NCBI GenBank assembly: GCA_949290385.1
Contig: CASERY010000150.1
Span: 1-44,538, forward strand
DNA: 44,538 nucleotides
Reading direction: 5' to 3'
From: an uncultured bacterium
Lineage (GTDB): Bacteria > Verrucomicrobiota > Lentisphaeria > Victivallales > UBA1829
The position numbers and the translations under genes are program-made. Shown in pieces: positions 1 through 9,164 of this stretch (the stretch's first letter is position 1; each line of letters begins with the position of its first letter). The notes below the pieces were generated by a model. That model saw only the letters and a list, made by a program, of their open reading frames with translations. It made no database searches and had not been told where the DNA came from.

Positions 1-1433
1 ATTCTGTCATAAGCTCTTGCACTTAAGCCGAATTCTGTAATAGCATGGCGAATCAGGTTTTGCAGTTTTCCATCCAGTGCACAGTACTGAATCATCTGTG
101 CAGGCTCCATAAAAGCATTGCAGAAACAGTGTTTTCCATGAAACCGCTGGTTCTGAATCTCCCTTGCGCGAATCACTCTGGCACGAATCGATGCACTGCT
201 TTCTCCGCAAGGCGCCGCAATCAGTTCATTTTCTTTCAAGGCCGCCACTTCCACATGAAGATCAATGCGGTCCAGAAGCGGACCTGAAATTCTGGAACGG
301 TATTGCTGAATCTGAGGAGCACGACATCTGCAGGGATGCATGGGATCTCCCAGATGTCCGCACGGACACGGGTTCATAGCTGCCAGCAGAATAAAACGGC
401 ATGGAAATACAAAACTGCCCGATGCCCGGGAAATAGTTACAGATCCATTCTCCAGCGGTTGTCGCAACACCTCCAGCACATTCCGTTTGAATTCCGGAAG
501 TTCATCCAGAAAAAGCACACCATTGTGCGCAAGAGAAATCTCCCCTGGTTTCGGATCAGCTCCGCCTCCCAGAAGCCCCGCATCGCTTACAGTATGATGA
601 GGTGCCCGGAAAGGCCTCGTCCGCAAAATAGGCGTGTCAGGCCCCAGCAACCCAAGGATGGAGTGAATCCGGCTGGTTTCGAGAGTTTCCTCTTCAGTCA
701 TGGGAGGCAGAATTCCGGGAAGACGTTTCGCCAGCATACTTTTTCCAGATCCGGGAGGCCCGCAGAACAGCACATTGTGTCCGCCGGCAGCAGCAATTTC
801 CAAAGCTCGTTTAGCTGTCTGCTGCCCCTTAACCTCTGCAAAATCAGGGATCCCGCTCCAGTCCGGCTCTTCAAAAAGATTCCGGGCAGCCGATGAATCC
901 AGCGGCAGCAGATTCCCCTCCAGTGCCTCCACGGCCTCCTGAAGTGTCCGAACTCCATAAACGCGGCAGTCCGCCTAAGCTGCGGACGCTTCCCGGATAT
1001 TTCCGGCAGGAACAATCAGAGTCCGGATCCGTTTTTCTTTGCGGACCATCAATGCCGCCGGCAGTACTCCTTTCACTGGGCGTACAGTCCCGTCCAAAGC
1101 CAACTCTCCAAGAATAACCGACTCCTTCAGAGCCCCGCTGGAAATCTGTCTTCCCGCAGCAATGAGCCCCAGCGCGATAGGCAGGTCAAACGATGAACCC
1201 TCCTTGCGCATATCCGCCGGCGCCAGGTTGATAAGCGTCGCTCCGGAAGGATGGCTGTAGCCGCAGGCTGAAATTGCAGATCTCACTCGTTCCCGACTTT
1301 CACGCACGGCGGCATCAGGAAGCCCTACAATTGCGACAAAATCCTGTTCTCCACGTCCCGATGCATTGATTTCGATTTCCACAGGAACAGCATCAATTCC
1401 CAGCAGAGAAGCGGAAAATGTTTTATTCAGCAT
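1..1433 (-). CDS. comM: ComM/YifB-family Mg-chelatase-like AAA+ ATPase, 3' end off window, one in-frame TAG
   Basis: Family role: hexameric AAA+ helicase linked to branch migration during integration of transforming DNA. The N-terminal part has the ComM hallmark ([18 protein letters not shown]) followed by the [10 protein letters not shown] segment. A TAG at 975-977 (codon 153) is followed in the same frame by [14 protein letters not shown], the Walker A segment [36 protein letters not shown], and the C-terminal [10 protein letters not shown] motif that reaches the window edge. The TAG sits in the variable linker between the N-terminal domain and the AAA+ domain. I chose ATG 1433 (reads [14 protein letters not shown]) with AAGGAT upstream; a TTG six bases earlier is the alternative. 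Apart from the TAG the gene is intact, which argues for sense reading and against a pseudogene. Confidence 0.93.
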
Positions 1434-1513
1434 CTGCAATCTTATCCTTCCAAAATGAAATCATACTTCCCGGAAGACCTACCTTATTTTTCATCTTCTG
1501 AAGCCGACTTTTT

Positions 1514-2521
1514 TCAGCATGTTCCGGAAACGGTGAAATGCTGTGCTTCCAGATCCGCAGTCTTCTCCGGATAGTGACAGGCAGAAAAGTGCCCGCCGCC
1601 TAAATCTTTGAGTTCAGGTTCACATTCTCTGCAAAGCTCCGTACACATGGGGCAGCGTGTATGAAAGCGACAGCCTGCCGGCGGATCCAATGGGGACGGT
1701 ACATCACCTTTGAGTACAATTCTGTTCTTTTTTCCGCTTCCGCCAATAAGCGGAACCGACGAAAGCAGAGCCTTTGTATATGGATGCATGGGCCTGGCAC
1801 AGAGTTCTCCGGAAAATCCGCTTTCCACAATTTTACCCAGGTACATGACCATGATTCTGCGACTGATATGTTCCACAACCGCCAGATCATGTGCAATAAA
1901 AAGGAATGCAATCTGTGTTTTTTTCTGAATATCCTCCAGCAGGTTCACAATCTGGGCCTGCACGCTTACATCCAGGGCCGAAACAGGTTCATCGGCAATG
2001 ATAAAATCCGGTTTCACTGCCAGTGCTCTTGCAATACCGATTCTCTGGCGCTGCCCTCCGCTGAATTCATGCGGATAACGCATGGCATAATCCGGGTTCA
2101 ACCCAACCATTTCCAGCAGTTCAGCCACTCGTTCAACTCTTTGAAGTGTATTCAAGCTGGTATGCAGTTTCAAAGCCTCTTCCAGAATGGAAAAAATACT
2201 CATTCGCGGGTTTAAAGATGCATAGGGATCCTGAAAAATCATCTGAAAATGTCCGCGCATTTTCCGGAGTTTTTCTCCTTTCAACGCACACAAGTCCATT
2301 CCGTTCAGAAAAATGGAACCTTCTGTCGGTTTTTCAAGGCGCAGAAGCGTTCTGGCAAGTGTACTCTTTCCACATCCGCTTTCGCCTACGAGCCCAAGGG
2401 TTTCCCCTCGTTCCAAGGTAAAGGAAATACCATCCACAGCTTTTACAAAACGCCGGGGGGAAAACCATCTGCCGGATACAGGATAATACTTTTTCAAACT
2501 AAGAACTTCAAGCAGTGCCAT
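1514..2521 (-). CDS. Oligopeptide/dipeptide ABC transporter ATP-binding protein (OppF/DppF type)
   Basis: Cytoplasmic ATPase that would power peptide (or nickel/oligosaccharide) import together with a second ATPase, two permeases and a binding protein, none of which is adjacent here. Walker A GESGCGKS lies near residues 46-53, followed by the Q-loop [13 protein letters not shown], the signature [14 protein letters not shown], and Walker [13 protein letters not shown]. The C-terminal oligopeptide-transporter domain has the Cys cluster [21 protein letters not shown], which binds a metal cluster in some relatives. Start set at ATG 2521 (MALLEV) with GAGGG just upstream; the frame is open further upstream. 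Stop is TGA. About 335 aa, normal for the family. The substrate cannot be told from sequence. Confidence 0.9.
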   Translation of the reverse strand: MALLEVLSLKKYYPVSGRWFSPRRFVKAVDGISFTLERGETLGLVGESGCGKSTLARTLLRLEKPTEGSIFLNGMDLCALKGEKLRKMRGHFQMIFQDPYASLNPRMSIFSILEEALKLHTSLNTLQRVERVAELLEMVGLNPDYAMRYPHEFSGGQRQRIGIARALAVKPDFIIADEPVSALDVSVQAQIVNLLEDIQKKTQIAFLFIAHDLAVVEHISRRIMVMYLGKIVESGFSGELCARPMHPYTKALLSSVPLIGGSGKKNRIVLKGDVPSPLDPPAGCRFHTRCPMCTELCRECEPELKDLGGGHFSACHYPEKTADLEAQHFTVSGTC

Positions 2522-2747
2522 TGAACCCTCATTTCCGCCTATCCAAATACATGCTTTTACATGTTGTGCTGCGGAATGTTGAAAACTCATTCAAAAAATT
2601 CTATTTTTCTTCCGATACCGAAAACTTTTACACGATTCTTTTCATATTTCAAATTGAAAAAGGAAAAAAGAGCATCCTTTTTTTCTATAAAAAGACCATT
2701 CAGTTTTATTATTGGGATAATTAATCGGACACGTGGAGTTTCTCTTT

Positions 2748-3629
2748 TCAGAATAACCCTGGCCCCATGAGGCTCTTTCTCTGAAGTTCTGCTAATGTCT
2801 GGTCCAACAGTTCATCCAGCAGGGAGGAATCCGGCATCAGTTTACGCAGTCTTTCATAATAACGCCTCTTGAAAAGATAACGGCAGGATGTTCCACAATT
2901 CAGATCTCCGGCCCAGGCAAAAAGATTAATTTTGAAATCATTGACGCACTGTAGCTCAGCATTATGAATTTTTTCTGAATGCAGCACCCGTTCCGCAATA
3001 CTTTGTGTAAAAGTGTCAGGATCGGGGACATCCAGTTTCACATTTTTGTCGGGATGTTCAAAAAAAGCCAGTGCTTCCTCCAGAACGGCCAGCTTATCTG
3101 CATCGCGGAGCATCCGGGCAGCAGTCAGAGCTTCTTCAGGGAAATATTCGGGAATACTGATTTTATTATGCACGCGCACGGCTTCCATCAGGATCTTCAG
3201 ATATTCCGGTGCTGTTTCCTGAAGAAACAATCCTTTCTGCATGATTTCTGCACTTCTGTCACCATGATCAAAGGACAGGTCATCCCGGAAAGTCCCGTAA
3301 AGCATATATTGTTCAAAACGAGAAATATCATGAAACAGTGCACTCAGCAGAAAAAGTCTGCGTTCCAGCGGACTGAACAAACCTGCAGTCTTTCCCAGAA
3401 AACAGGCAAAATGGCAAACCCTTCCCGTATGTTCAATTTTCTGTCGGACCGGCATTGAAAAAGAATGATTTTCCTTATTCTGAAACCCGTCTGCATACCG
3501 CAGGAAACGACCGGCACCGTCAGAAAAAGCAGTCAGCTTTTCAACAGCCATGCTGGAATTTTCCAGCTGTACAGTTTCCTGGTTCATTTCCGGGAAAGAA
3601 CTTTGAAACAGTTTTTCTGCCAAACACAT
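2748..3629 (-). CDS. HD-domain phosphohydrolase-like protein
   Basis: About 293 aa. The centre carries a metal-dependent HD pattern: LFHDISRFEQ (HD pair), later FDHGDRSAEI and VRVHNKISIPEYF, then RDADKLAVLEEAL. This arrangement is seen in HD-superfamily hydrolases acting on nucleotides or phosphoesters. No membrane segment or sensory domain is visible. The first 60 residues look unlike the family, so a later start (Met near residue 15 or 27) is possible; the annotated ATG 3629 has only a weak AGAAGAA upstream. Stop TGA. It lies between rny and the oppF-type gene, same strand. Substrate unknown. Confidence 0.72.
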   Translation of the reverse strand: MCLAEKLFQSSFPEMNQETVQLENSSMAVEKLTAFSDGAGRFLRYADGFQNKENHSFSMPVRQKIEHTGRVCHFACFLGKTAGLFSPLERRLFLLSALFHDISRFEQYMLYGTFRDDLSFDHGDRSAEIMQKGLFLQETAPEYLKILMEAVRVHNKISIPEYFPEEALTAARMLRDADKLAVLEEALAFFEHPDKNVKLDVPDPDTFTQSIAERVLHSEKIHNAELQCVNDFKINLFAWAGDLNCGTSCRYLFKRRYYERLRKLMPDSSLLDELLDQTLAELQRKSLMGPGLF

Positions 3630-3681
3630 TTCTTCTGTATTCAGTTTATTCTTTTATATTTCTATGGACAGATAAAAAACA

Positions 3682-3915
3682 TCAGTACATCCCGTTTTCA
3701 CAGGGACCAGACTGAATTCCACAAACTGCGACTTCTTTATATGTGGTATGGCATTCATCCGGCAGTTTATTTATCCTGAAGATTCTTTCCGATTGATATG
3801 TTTGAATATCTTTAAGAAATTCTGCCGCAGGCGTTGCATCATCAGCTGCAATGGTGTTGTACTGCTGGATGCAAAGCCTCGACACAGAAGAAAGAATTAC
3901 TGTTTTACTTGGCAT
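3682..3915 (-). CDS. Possible small hypothetical protein overlapping the rny stop
   Basis: A 77-codon frame opens at an ATG inside the last codons of rny (11-base overlap) and ends at TGA. Codon choice is similar to neighbours, and the middle (DDATPAAEFLKDIQTYQSER) reads like protein, with four Cys spread along it. There is no good ribosome binding site, only AGAG, and no family I recognise. It may instead be transcribed spacer containing the rny terminator: a weak TCCC/GGGA hairpin lies near its 3' end. Kept at low confidence. Confidence 0.25.
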   Translation of the reverse strand: MPSKTVILSSVSRLCIQQYNTIAADDATPAAEFLKDIQTYQSERIFRINKLPDECHTTYKEVAVCGIQSGPCENGMY

Positions 3916-5464
3916 ACTCTACGGATCTGGTTTCACGGATCACTGTAACTTTAATCTGACCCGGATAATTCATTTCCTTTTCAACTCTCAAACAGATATC
4001 GCGTGCAAGGACCTGAGCCTGAGCCTCTGAAATTTTTTCAGGCTGTACAACAACACGCACTTCGCGTCCTGCCTGAAGCGCAAAACAGGAATCCACGCCT
4101 GGAAAATCCTTGGCTATTGATTCCAGCTGCTCCAGCCGTTTCAAATAGAGTTCTGTTGTCTCGCTGCGGGCGCCCGGACGAGACGCACTCAAAGCATCAC
4201 AGGCATTGGCAAGCACCGCATAGATACTCGTAGCTTCCACTTCTCCATGGTGTGCAGCAACGGCATTGACCACATCTTTGTTTTCGTTATATTTGCGCAG
4301 GATATCCGCGCCGATGGCCGCATGCGTTCCTTCCACTTCATGGTCCACAGCCTTTCCAATATCATGGAAAAGACCGATTCTTCTGGCTTCCTGTTCATCC
4401 AATCCGAGTTCAGCTGCAATGGTTCCCATAAAGGCTGCCGTTTCAATGGAGTGCTTCAGCACATTCTGGGAGAAACTGTAACGGAACTGGAGACGCCCCA
4501 GCAGACAAATCAGAGGTTTGGGAACACCTTGCAGACCGCAGTCCAGTACAGCGCGTTCGCCCACATCAAAAATTTCTTCATCAATTTCCTTGCGGATTTT
4601 TTTGATAAGATCTTCAATGCGTGTAGGATGAATGCGTCCATCGGAAATGAGTTTTTCCAACAGACGTCTTGCCGTTTCCTTGCGGATGGGATCAAAGCAG
4701 GAAATAACCACTGCTTCCGGTGTATCGTCAATAAGAATATTCACTCCTGTGGCAGCTTCCAATGCACGGATATTGCGTCCTTCCCGACCGATGATACGAC
4801 CTTTCATTTCATCATTCGGCAGCGGAATAGTGGCTGTTGTGCGTTCATAAGTGCAGTCCCCGGCATAGCGCTGAATCGCATGAACCAGAAGAGACTGTGA
4901 TTCACGTTCAGCACGCTGTTTTGCTTCATCCATAATATCGCGGATCAGCAGGCCGCATTCGTTCTCGACTTCGCCCTTGAGCTTTTCCAGAATCATATGC
5001 TTAGCTGTTTCACGGTCCAGGGATGCGATTCTCTCCAGCTCGTCAATCTGGCGGGCAATTGTCTTTTTGACTTCCTCTTCTTTCTGGGCCAGGCGTTCCT
5101 TCATGACATCCAGGTCATGTTCTTTTTTCTCGGTATTTTTTATTTTTGCATCCAGAGAATCGCTTTTGCGTTCCAGATTCTCCTCTTTCTGATTCAGACG
5201 TTTTTCCAGCTGCTAAGCTTCCCGGCGACGTTCTTTAAGCTCGCTTTCCACTTCGTCCTTGATTTTCAGCGCATCGCTTTTTGCCGTGATGCGGGCTTCG
5301 CGCAGAAGCTGTTCTGCCTCCTTCTCCGCCTGCTGTTTCAATTCACCTGCAGCCTTGGCTGCTTTGGAACCACGAATGCGGATAATCACCATTTCCAGGA
5401 TCAGTCCTGCAATGACGCCTGCAATCAGTGCATAAGCCGGAAACATCCACTATTTAAAATCCAT
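3905..5464 (-). CDS. rny: Ribonuclease Y, two in-frame TAG codons
   Basis: Membrane-anchored endoribonuclease that initiates mRNA decay. In order: N-terminal hydrophobic anchor (YALIAGVIAGLILEMVII), long charged coiled coil, KH domain (IIGREGRNIRALEAATGVNILIDD), HD domain (GLFHDIGKAVDHEVEGTH), and C-terminal KVTVIRETRSVEYAK then TAA. Reading the two TAGs as sense gives about 519 aa, the normal length. The first TAG (5450-5452) is codon 5: ATG 5464 has GGGAG at good spacing, while the next Met at 5446 has none, so the real start precedes the TAG. The second TAG (5213-5215, codon 84) sits in the coiled coil in KERRREA-TAG-QLEKRLNQKEE; in RNase Y proteins I remember this segment as ERRxELQRLERRL, placing Gln at the TAG. 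Upstream neighbour fau ends 20 bases before the start. Confidence 0.95.
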
Positions 5465-5483
5465 TTTTCACTCCCACATGGTT

Positions 5484-6068
5484 TCACTTCTCAGAAAAGG
5501 GTCCGTAAACCGCCTTTTCGGTCACGATCATGTCCAGAGGACGATCATGCTCCTCCAGCGGAAGAAAACCGCATTTCTGACATTCATAAAAAACACCGAT
5601 CGTAAAACCCGCGCCGGAAGAAGCAAGCAGCCTGTCATAGATGCCCTTTCCTCTTCCAAGCCGCCCTCCGTGTTCATCAAAGGCGACGCCCGGTACCAGC
5701 CAGAGGGCATTTCTCAAAATCTCCGGAGAAGCTTCACGCGCTTCCGGTCCGGGTTCTGGAATACCCCATTTTTCCGCAGTCAAATGCAGATTGTCCGCGA
5801 TGACGATCCCGTATTGTTCCGGCGTTATGAATCTGGGCAGACATAAAAGCCTGTCCTTCTTCAAAAACCGCTGCATCACACTGGTCAGATCCGGTTCGGA
5901 TCCGTCTGAAACAAAAGAAACCAGTGAAGAAAAACTCTCCACTTGCGGCAGACTTAAAATCGTTTCACAGATTTTCCGGTCTGCCTGGTATCTTTCATCC
6001 GCACTGATGGACCGCCTCAGTGCTTTTTTTTCATTTCTCAAACTTTTTTTCCATTCGGCGGGCGTCAT
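5484..6068 (-). CDS. fau: 5-formyltetrahydrofolate cyclo-ligase
   Basis: Converts 5-formyl-THF to 5,10-methenyl-THF with ATP in the cytoplasm. Diagnostic features are the N-terminal KKSLRNEKKALRRSIS, the central LPRF segment, and the nucleotide-binding loop VPGVAFDEHGGRLGRGKGIYDRLL, followed by IGVFYECQ and the EHDRPLDMIVTE motif. Length 194 aa is typical. Start ATG 6068 overlaps the TGA of a 41-codon ORF by ATGA, suggesting translational coupling. Stop TGA. In many bacteria fau lies next to the 6S RNA gene; a structured RNA candidate lies about 770 bases upstream here. Confidence 0.93.
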   Translation of the reverse strand: MTPAEWKKSLRNEKKALRRSISADERYQADRKICETILSLPQVESFSSLVSFVSDGSEPDLTSVMQRFLKKDRLLCLPRFITPEQYGIVIADNLHLTAEKWGIPEPGPEAREASPEILRNALWLVPGVAFDEHGGRLGRGKGIYDRLLASSGAGFTIGVFYECQKCGFLPLEEHDRPLDMIVTEKAVYGPFSEK

Positions 6069-6190
6069 GCGGCAATTTCCTTTATGGAAAAGCAGAGGCT
6101 GGCCTGTTCATCCAGCTTGGAAACTGCCCATTGAACATAACGCTGAATTTCATCCGTTTTCAGTCCGTCTGCTTTCCGGAAGAACTTCAT
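6065..6190 (-). CDS. 41-residue hypothetical protein coupled to fau
   Basis: ATG 6190 is preceded by an excellent GGGAGG seven bases away, and the frame ends at TGA in an ATGA overlap with the fau start. The peptide (begins MKFFRKADGLKTDEIQ, ends SIKEIAA) is soluble, charged and has one Cys. I recognise no family; length and content do not match ZapA. The Shine-Dalgarno sequence and overlap are what support it. It could be a leader peptide that tunes fau translation. Confidence 0.5.
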   Translation of the reverse strand: MKFFRKADGLKTDEIQRYVQWAVSKLDEQASLCFSIKEIAA

Positions 6191-6575
6191 CTTCCGGCCT
6201 CCCAGGGACTGCGGACAATGGAAAAACCGGTTGAATCCGGCAGAAAACATTTGAAACGTTTTTCTTCTCTCTGCAGTAAAAAAATTTCGGAAAACACAAT
6301 ATGGGAAATTGATTTTCTGATGAGAAAAAGATACGTTTCCCCTGCCGGGAATTCTGTCATTCATATCTGCGGAAATGCTTCTGAACGGATTATTCAGGAA
6401 AAGCAGGGAAAGCAAGTTTTTCGCGCTTGTTCCAGCAGGTATCGATTCGTGAACTAAACTACAAGTCTATTGATTCTTAACGACTTGTAAATTCATAAAT
6501 GCAATCCCTTCAGACAGGCGGAAAACAGAATAAAACAGTGCGGGAAGGAAGAAAAAACGGGAAAAAGGACTGTCC
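6191..6575. other. Gap with one weak hairpin
   Basis: No convincing gene on either strand. A 7-bp inverted repeat, ACAAGTC (6461-6467) with GACTTGT (6482-6488), has no U-tract. Long frames on both strands here lack start signals and conserved motifs and look like chance frames. Confidence 0.4.
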
Positions 6576-6806
6576 ATGAAAGTGGAAGAACACTTCTTTT
6601 CTGCGATGCAGAAAAGAATATTCTATTTCTGTTCTTCTGAAAAAGAAGAACTTCTTTTAGTCCGAATTTTAGAATTTAGCTCCATGTCCGGCAAACCTGC
6701 TCATGAAGCTGCATTCAAATACAGACCGCTTATTTTAAAAATTTTTCTTCTGTTAAAGAATCCGGTAAAGACTCTGCCCTTTTTCATTGCCGCGAGCTTG
6801 ATTTAA
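6576..6806 (+). CDS. Possible 76-residue hypothetical protein
   Basis: ATG 6576 has AAGGA seven bases upstream and the frame ends at TAA. The product is basic, with a hydrophobic C-terminal half (LILKIFLLLKNPVKTLPFFIAASLI) that could form one membrane segment. No family recognised. It stands alone in a sparse region, so support rests on the Shine-Dalgarno sequence and codon choice. Confidence 0.35.
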   Translation: MKVEEHFFSAMQKRIFYFCSSEKEELLLVRILEFSSMSGKPAHEAAFKYRPLILKIFLLLKNPVKTLPFFIAASLI

Positions 6807-6835
6807 TTGATTTTTTCCATTAAAAAGTCTGCGGC

Positions 6836-6935
6836 CTCTGAATAAAATTCCGTCAGATTCCGACACTGGCCTGCCCGTTATTTGCAGAGAGCACCTTGCC
6901 AGGACGCATATACCCGACTTGTGTTTTATTCAGAG
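6836..6935. ncRNA. Structured RNA candidate, 6S-like architecture
   Basis: A perfect 12-bp closing stem, CTCTGAATAAAA (6836-6847) with TTTTATTCAGAG (6924-6935), encloses an internal loop of 18 and 21 nt, then a second stem CTGGC/GCCAG (6866-6870, 6898-6902), then CTGC/GCAG (6871-6874, 6884-6887). A closed stem, a large near-symmetric bubble and a terminal hairpin is the layout of 6S RNA, and 6S genes often neighbour fau, which lies on the minus strand here. At about 100 nt it is shorter than usual 6S (roughly 160-200 nt), and I cannot match conserved bubble sequence. Strand undetermined. It could also be an unrelated structured element. Confidence 0.35.
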
Positions 6936-6992
6936 ATAGAGTTTCTGTTTTTCTGCTCTAAATAGACACTATGTTTATTACCAAACACTTCT

Positions 6993-7139
6993 TCAAGAAA
7001 AAAGAAGCGGCAGCATACGATGCAGCACATTGTTCCGATAGATATATATGAACGTTCCTGCATTCGAATACATTTTTTCATTTTTCCGCCACGCATTGAA
7101 ACAATGCCCGTCGGGAAAGCGAAATTTCTCTGTAACCAT
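6993..7139 (-). CDS. Possible 48-residue hypothetical protein with strong RBS
   Basis: ATG 7139 is preceded by AGGAGGG at nine bases, one of the best ribosome binding sites in the window, and a TATAAT-like hexamer lies a few bases further upstream. The frame ends at TGA. The peptide starts MVTEKFRFPDGHCFNAWRKN and has no known motif. A 7-bp inverted repeat (CTTTATT/AATAAAG, around 7168-7187) sits in the leader. The product may be a small regulatory or hypothetical protein. Confidence 0.35.
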   Translation of the reverse strand: MVTEKFRFPDGHCFNAWRKNEKMYSNAGTFIYIYRNNVLHRMLPLLFS

Positions 7140-7289
7140 TTGCAGGGACCCTCCTTTCATTATACATCTTTATTCTTAAAAATAAAGTTGATTTTTGATT
7201 TTTTTATTATTTTTTAATACCGTTGCGGGATTTCCATATCTTGTTTCTCTATCTTCATCCATTTCTGATTCTTCCTCCGCGGCTGCTGT

Positions 7290-7526
7290 TCAAAACTTCT
7301 TTTTTTTTAGAATCAAGCACCCACTCCATGCGGAAAAATTCATCGAAAAATCTGGTGAAAAATAAAACCTGCTATCCTGTATGTTCTTTAAAGCTATAGA
7401 AAGCATCCTCTCTCTGTATTCAGGTCCAGGATCCCGGATAGGCATCTCTCCCGGAATGCCGAAAATTGGATGGAAAGCATCGCCTGTCGTGTATTCAGGC
7501 ATTTTACGTATCACTTCTTCAAACAT
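7290..7526 (-). CDS. Possible 78-residue hypothetical protein or gene fragment
   Basis: The frame is bounded by TGA directly before ATG 7526 and by TGA at 7290. Its middle (HPIFGIPGEMPIRDPGPEYR) looks protein-like and codon use is normal, but there is no ribosome binding site and no family I can name. It may be a remnant of a larger gene. Confidence 0.28.
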   Translation of the reverse strand: MFEEVIRKMPEYTTGDAFHPIFGIPGEMPIRDPGPEYRERMLSIALKNIQDSRFYFSPDFSMNFSAWSGCLILKKKKF

Positions 7527-7755
7527 TCAAACTTCGTATGGATACGCATTAAGATTAAGATATAAATATATAGAAAAATACTTTCCAAGTCTGCAATTTC
7601 CGATATTTCTCCAGATACCTTGCAGAAAATCCATAAAAAAATTTCTTTTTCATGGAAACATGATTTGATTTTCATAAGGGCAGGTGTAAAATAGTTATGA
7701 ATATAAGGATTGAAGTTATGAATTCATTATCTTTTCTGGAGTTTCAACGACTGTC

Positions 7756-9057
7756 ATGAATGCCGCAGCCCGTACAAAAGGCCTGCTTTTCAAACAGGTC
7801 TATGAAGATCTCTGCGAACGGATTCATTCCGCTGAATTTCCGCCAGGCAGTCAGCTTCCTACTGAGCCGGACTTGATTCGTCAGTATCAGGTCTCTATTA
7901 CGACTGTCCGAAAAGCGGTCCAGATGCTTGCAAACGAAGGTATTGTATCAAAAAGACAGGGACAGGGAACCTTTGTTCTGAAAGTTCCGCCAGTATATGC
8001 CTTTCAGCAGAATGCCCATGTATCTTCTCCGGAAGAACATCCGGAAGAACGGCATTTCTCTTCCGGCAGAAAGACTCCACAGATCCGTACGGTGGGTGTT
8101 TTCCTTCCCAAAACCAAACTCAAAGTCGAAGGAGACAGCCGGCACTGGACCCTGAATGTTCGCCGTCTGAACGGCATTTACGCCGCAGCCGGCAAAAACG
8201 GCATTTCAATATTCGTCCATGGCTTCGGAGAAAAGGCAGACATTGATTCTTTCGACGGTGTCATTTGCATGCCTTCCTATGCCTACGATCTTTCGGAAGA
8301 TGATTTGCGGCAGTCTTTAGTCCGACAACTTGAAAAATCCGGAAAGCCTTTTGTAACCGTTTCCGAATTTGATCCCCGTTTTGCATCCTCCCATTGGATT
8401 ACGGAACTTACAGAATCTGAATTTTATTCCTAGGTACAGTATCTGTTGAACAGAGGACACCGCAAAATTGCTTTGATGGGACCTGATCTCTCCTGGGAAA
8501 ATCCCCGTTATGCCGGATACCGCAAGGCACTGAAAAATGCCGGCGTGCCTTTTCAGGAAAATCTGATTCTGGAAAATCCGCTGTCGGATTCCTCCAGTGC
8601 CTATCAAACCTGTACAGAATTCATCCACAGTTTTGGCACATTGCAGGAAATGCTTCTTCATACGGATGCCATCTTATGTACAACGGATCTCCAGGCATAC
8701 GGAGTGTTGGACTGTCTGAAAAAAAATCATGTGCGCGTTCCGGAAGACATCAGCGTCATGGGTGTGGATAATCTGCCTGAATCAGCCCGGCATTTTCATT
8801 CGCTTACCAGTATGGAGTTTTCCGGACAGGAAATCGGAGAAAAAGCCCTTCTCCTTCTCCGGGAAGTTCTGGAAGGCAAATATCCCGGCGGCATTACCAT
8901 GTCATACCACGGTAAAATTTTTGAGCGGGATTCTGTATGCAGCAGACTCCCGGCCTCCGAAACAGGCGTTTTGCAGACTGACTTTCAGGGAAAAGATTTT
9001 TTCTCCGGCAGATGTGCAGGGATAGAAAGCAGGGTGAAAAAAAATTCTGAAAACTGA
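7756..9057 (+). CDS. GntR/LacI hybrid transcriptional regulator, one in-frame TAG
   Basis: The N-terminal winged helix of GntR type (LCERIHSAEFPPGSQLPTEP, then TTVRKAVQMLANEGIVSKRQGQGTFV) is fused to a periplasmic-binding-protein-like LacI sensor. The TAG at 8431-8433 (codon 226) falls inside the sensor: before it comes GKPFVTVSEFDPRF, after it VQYLLNRGHRKIALMG, the standard LacI helix and strand, then DAILCTTDLQAYGVLDCLK and VMGVDNLPESARHFHSLTSM, a classic LacI-family ending. Read through, it is 433 aa. Start ATG 7756 follows an in-frame TGA upstream. It precedes and probably controls the sugar cluster at 9165-13806 in response to a sugar ligand. The stop codon TGA lies in the loop of a hairpin. 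Confidence 0.9.
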
Positions 9058-9072
9058 AATATTTTCAGAATT
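9043..9072 (+). terminator. Hairpin overlapping the regulator stop codon
   Basis: Perfect 11-bp stem, AATTCTGAAAA (9043-9053) with TTTTCAGAATT (9062-9072), 8-nt loop containing the regulator's TGA, followed by CTTTT. It probably ends or attenuates transcription between the regulator and the sugar genes. Confidence 0.55.
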
Positions 9073-9164
9073 CTTTTGAAACCATATCATACCAGGAAAA
9101 CGGAAACACTTAAAAACACCAGAAATAAAAAACATTCAAACCGTAACAGAAAAAGGAATTCAAA

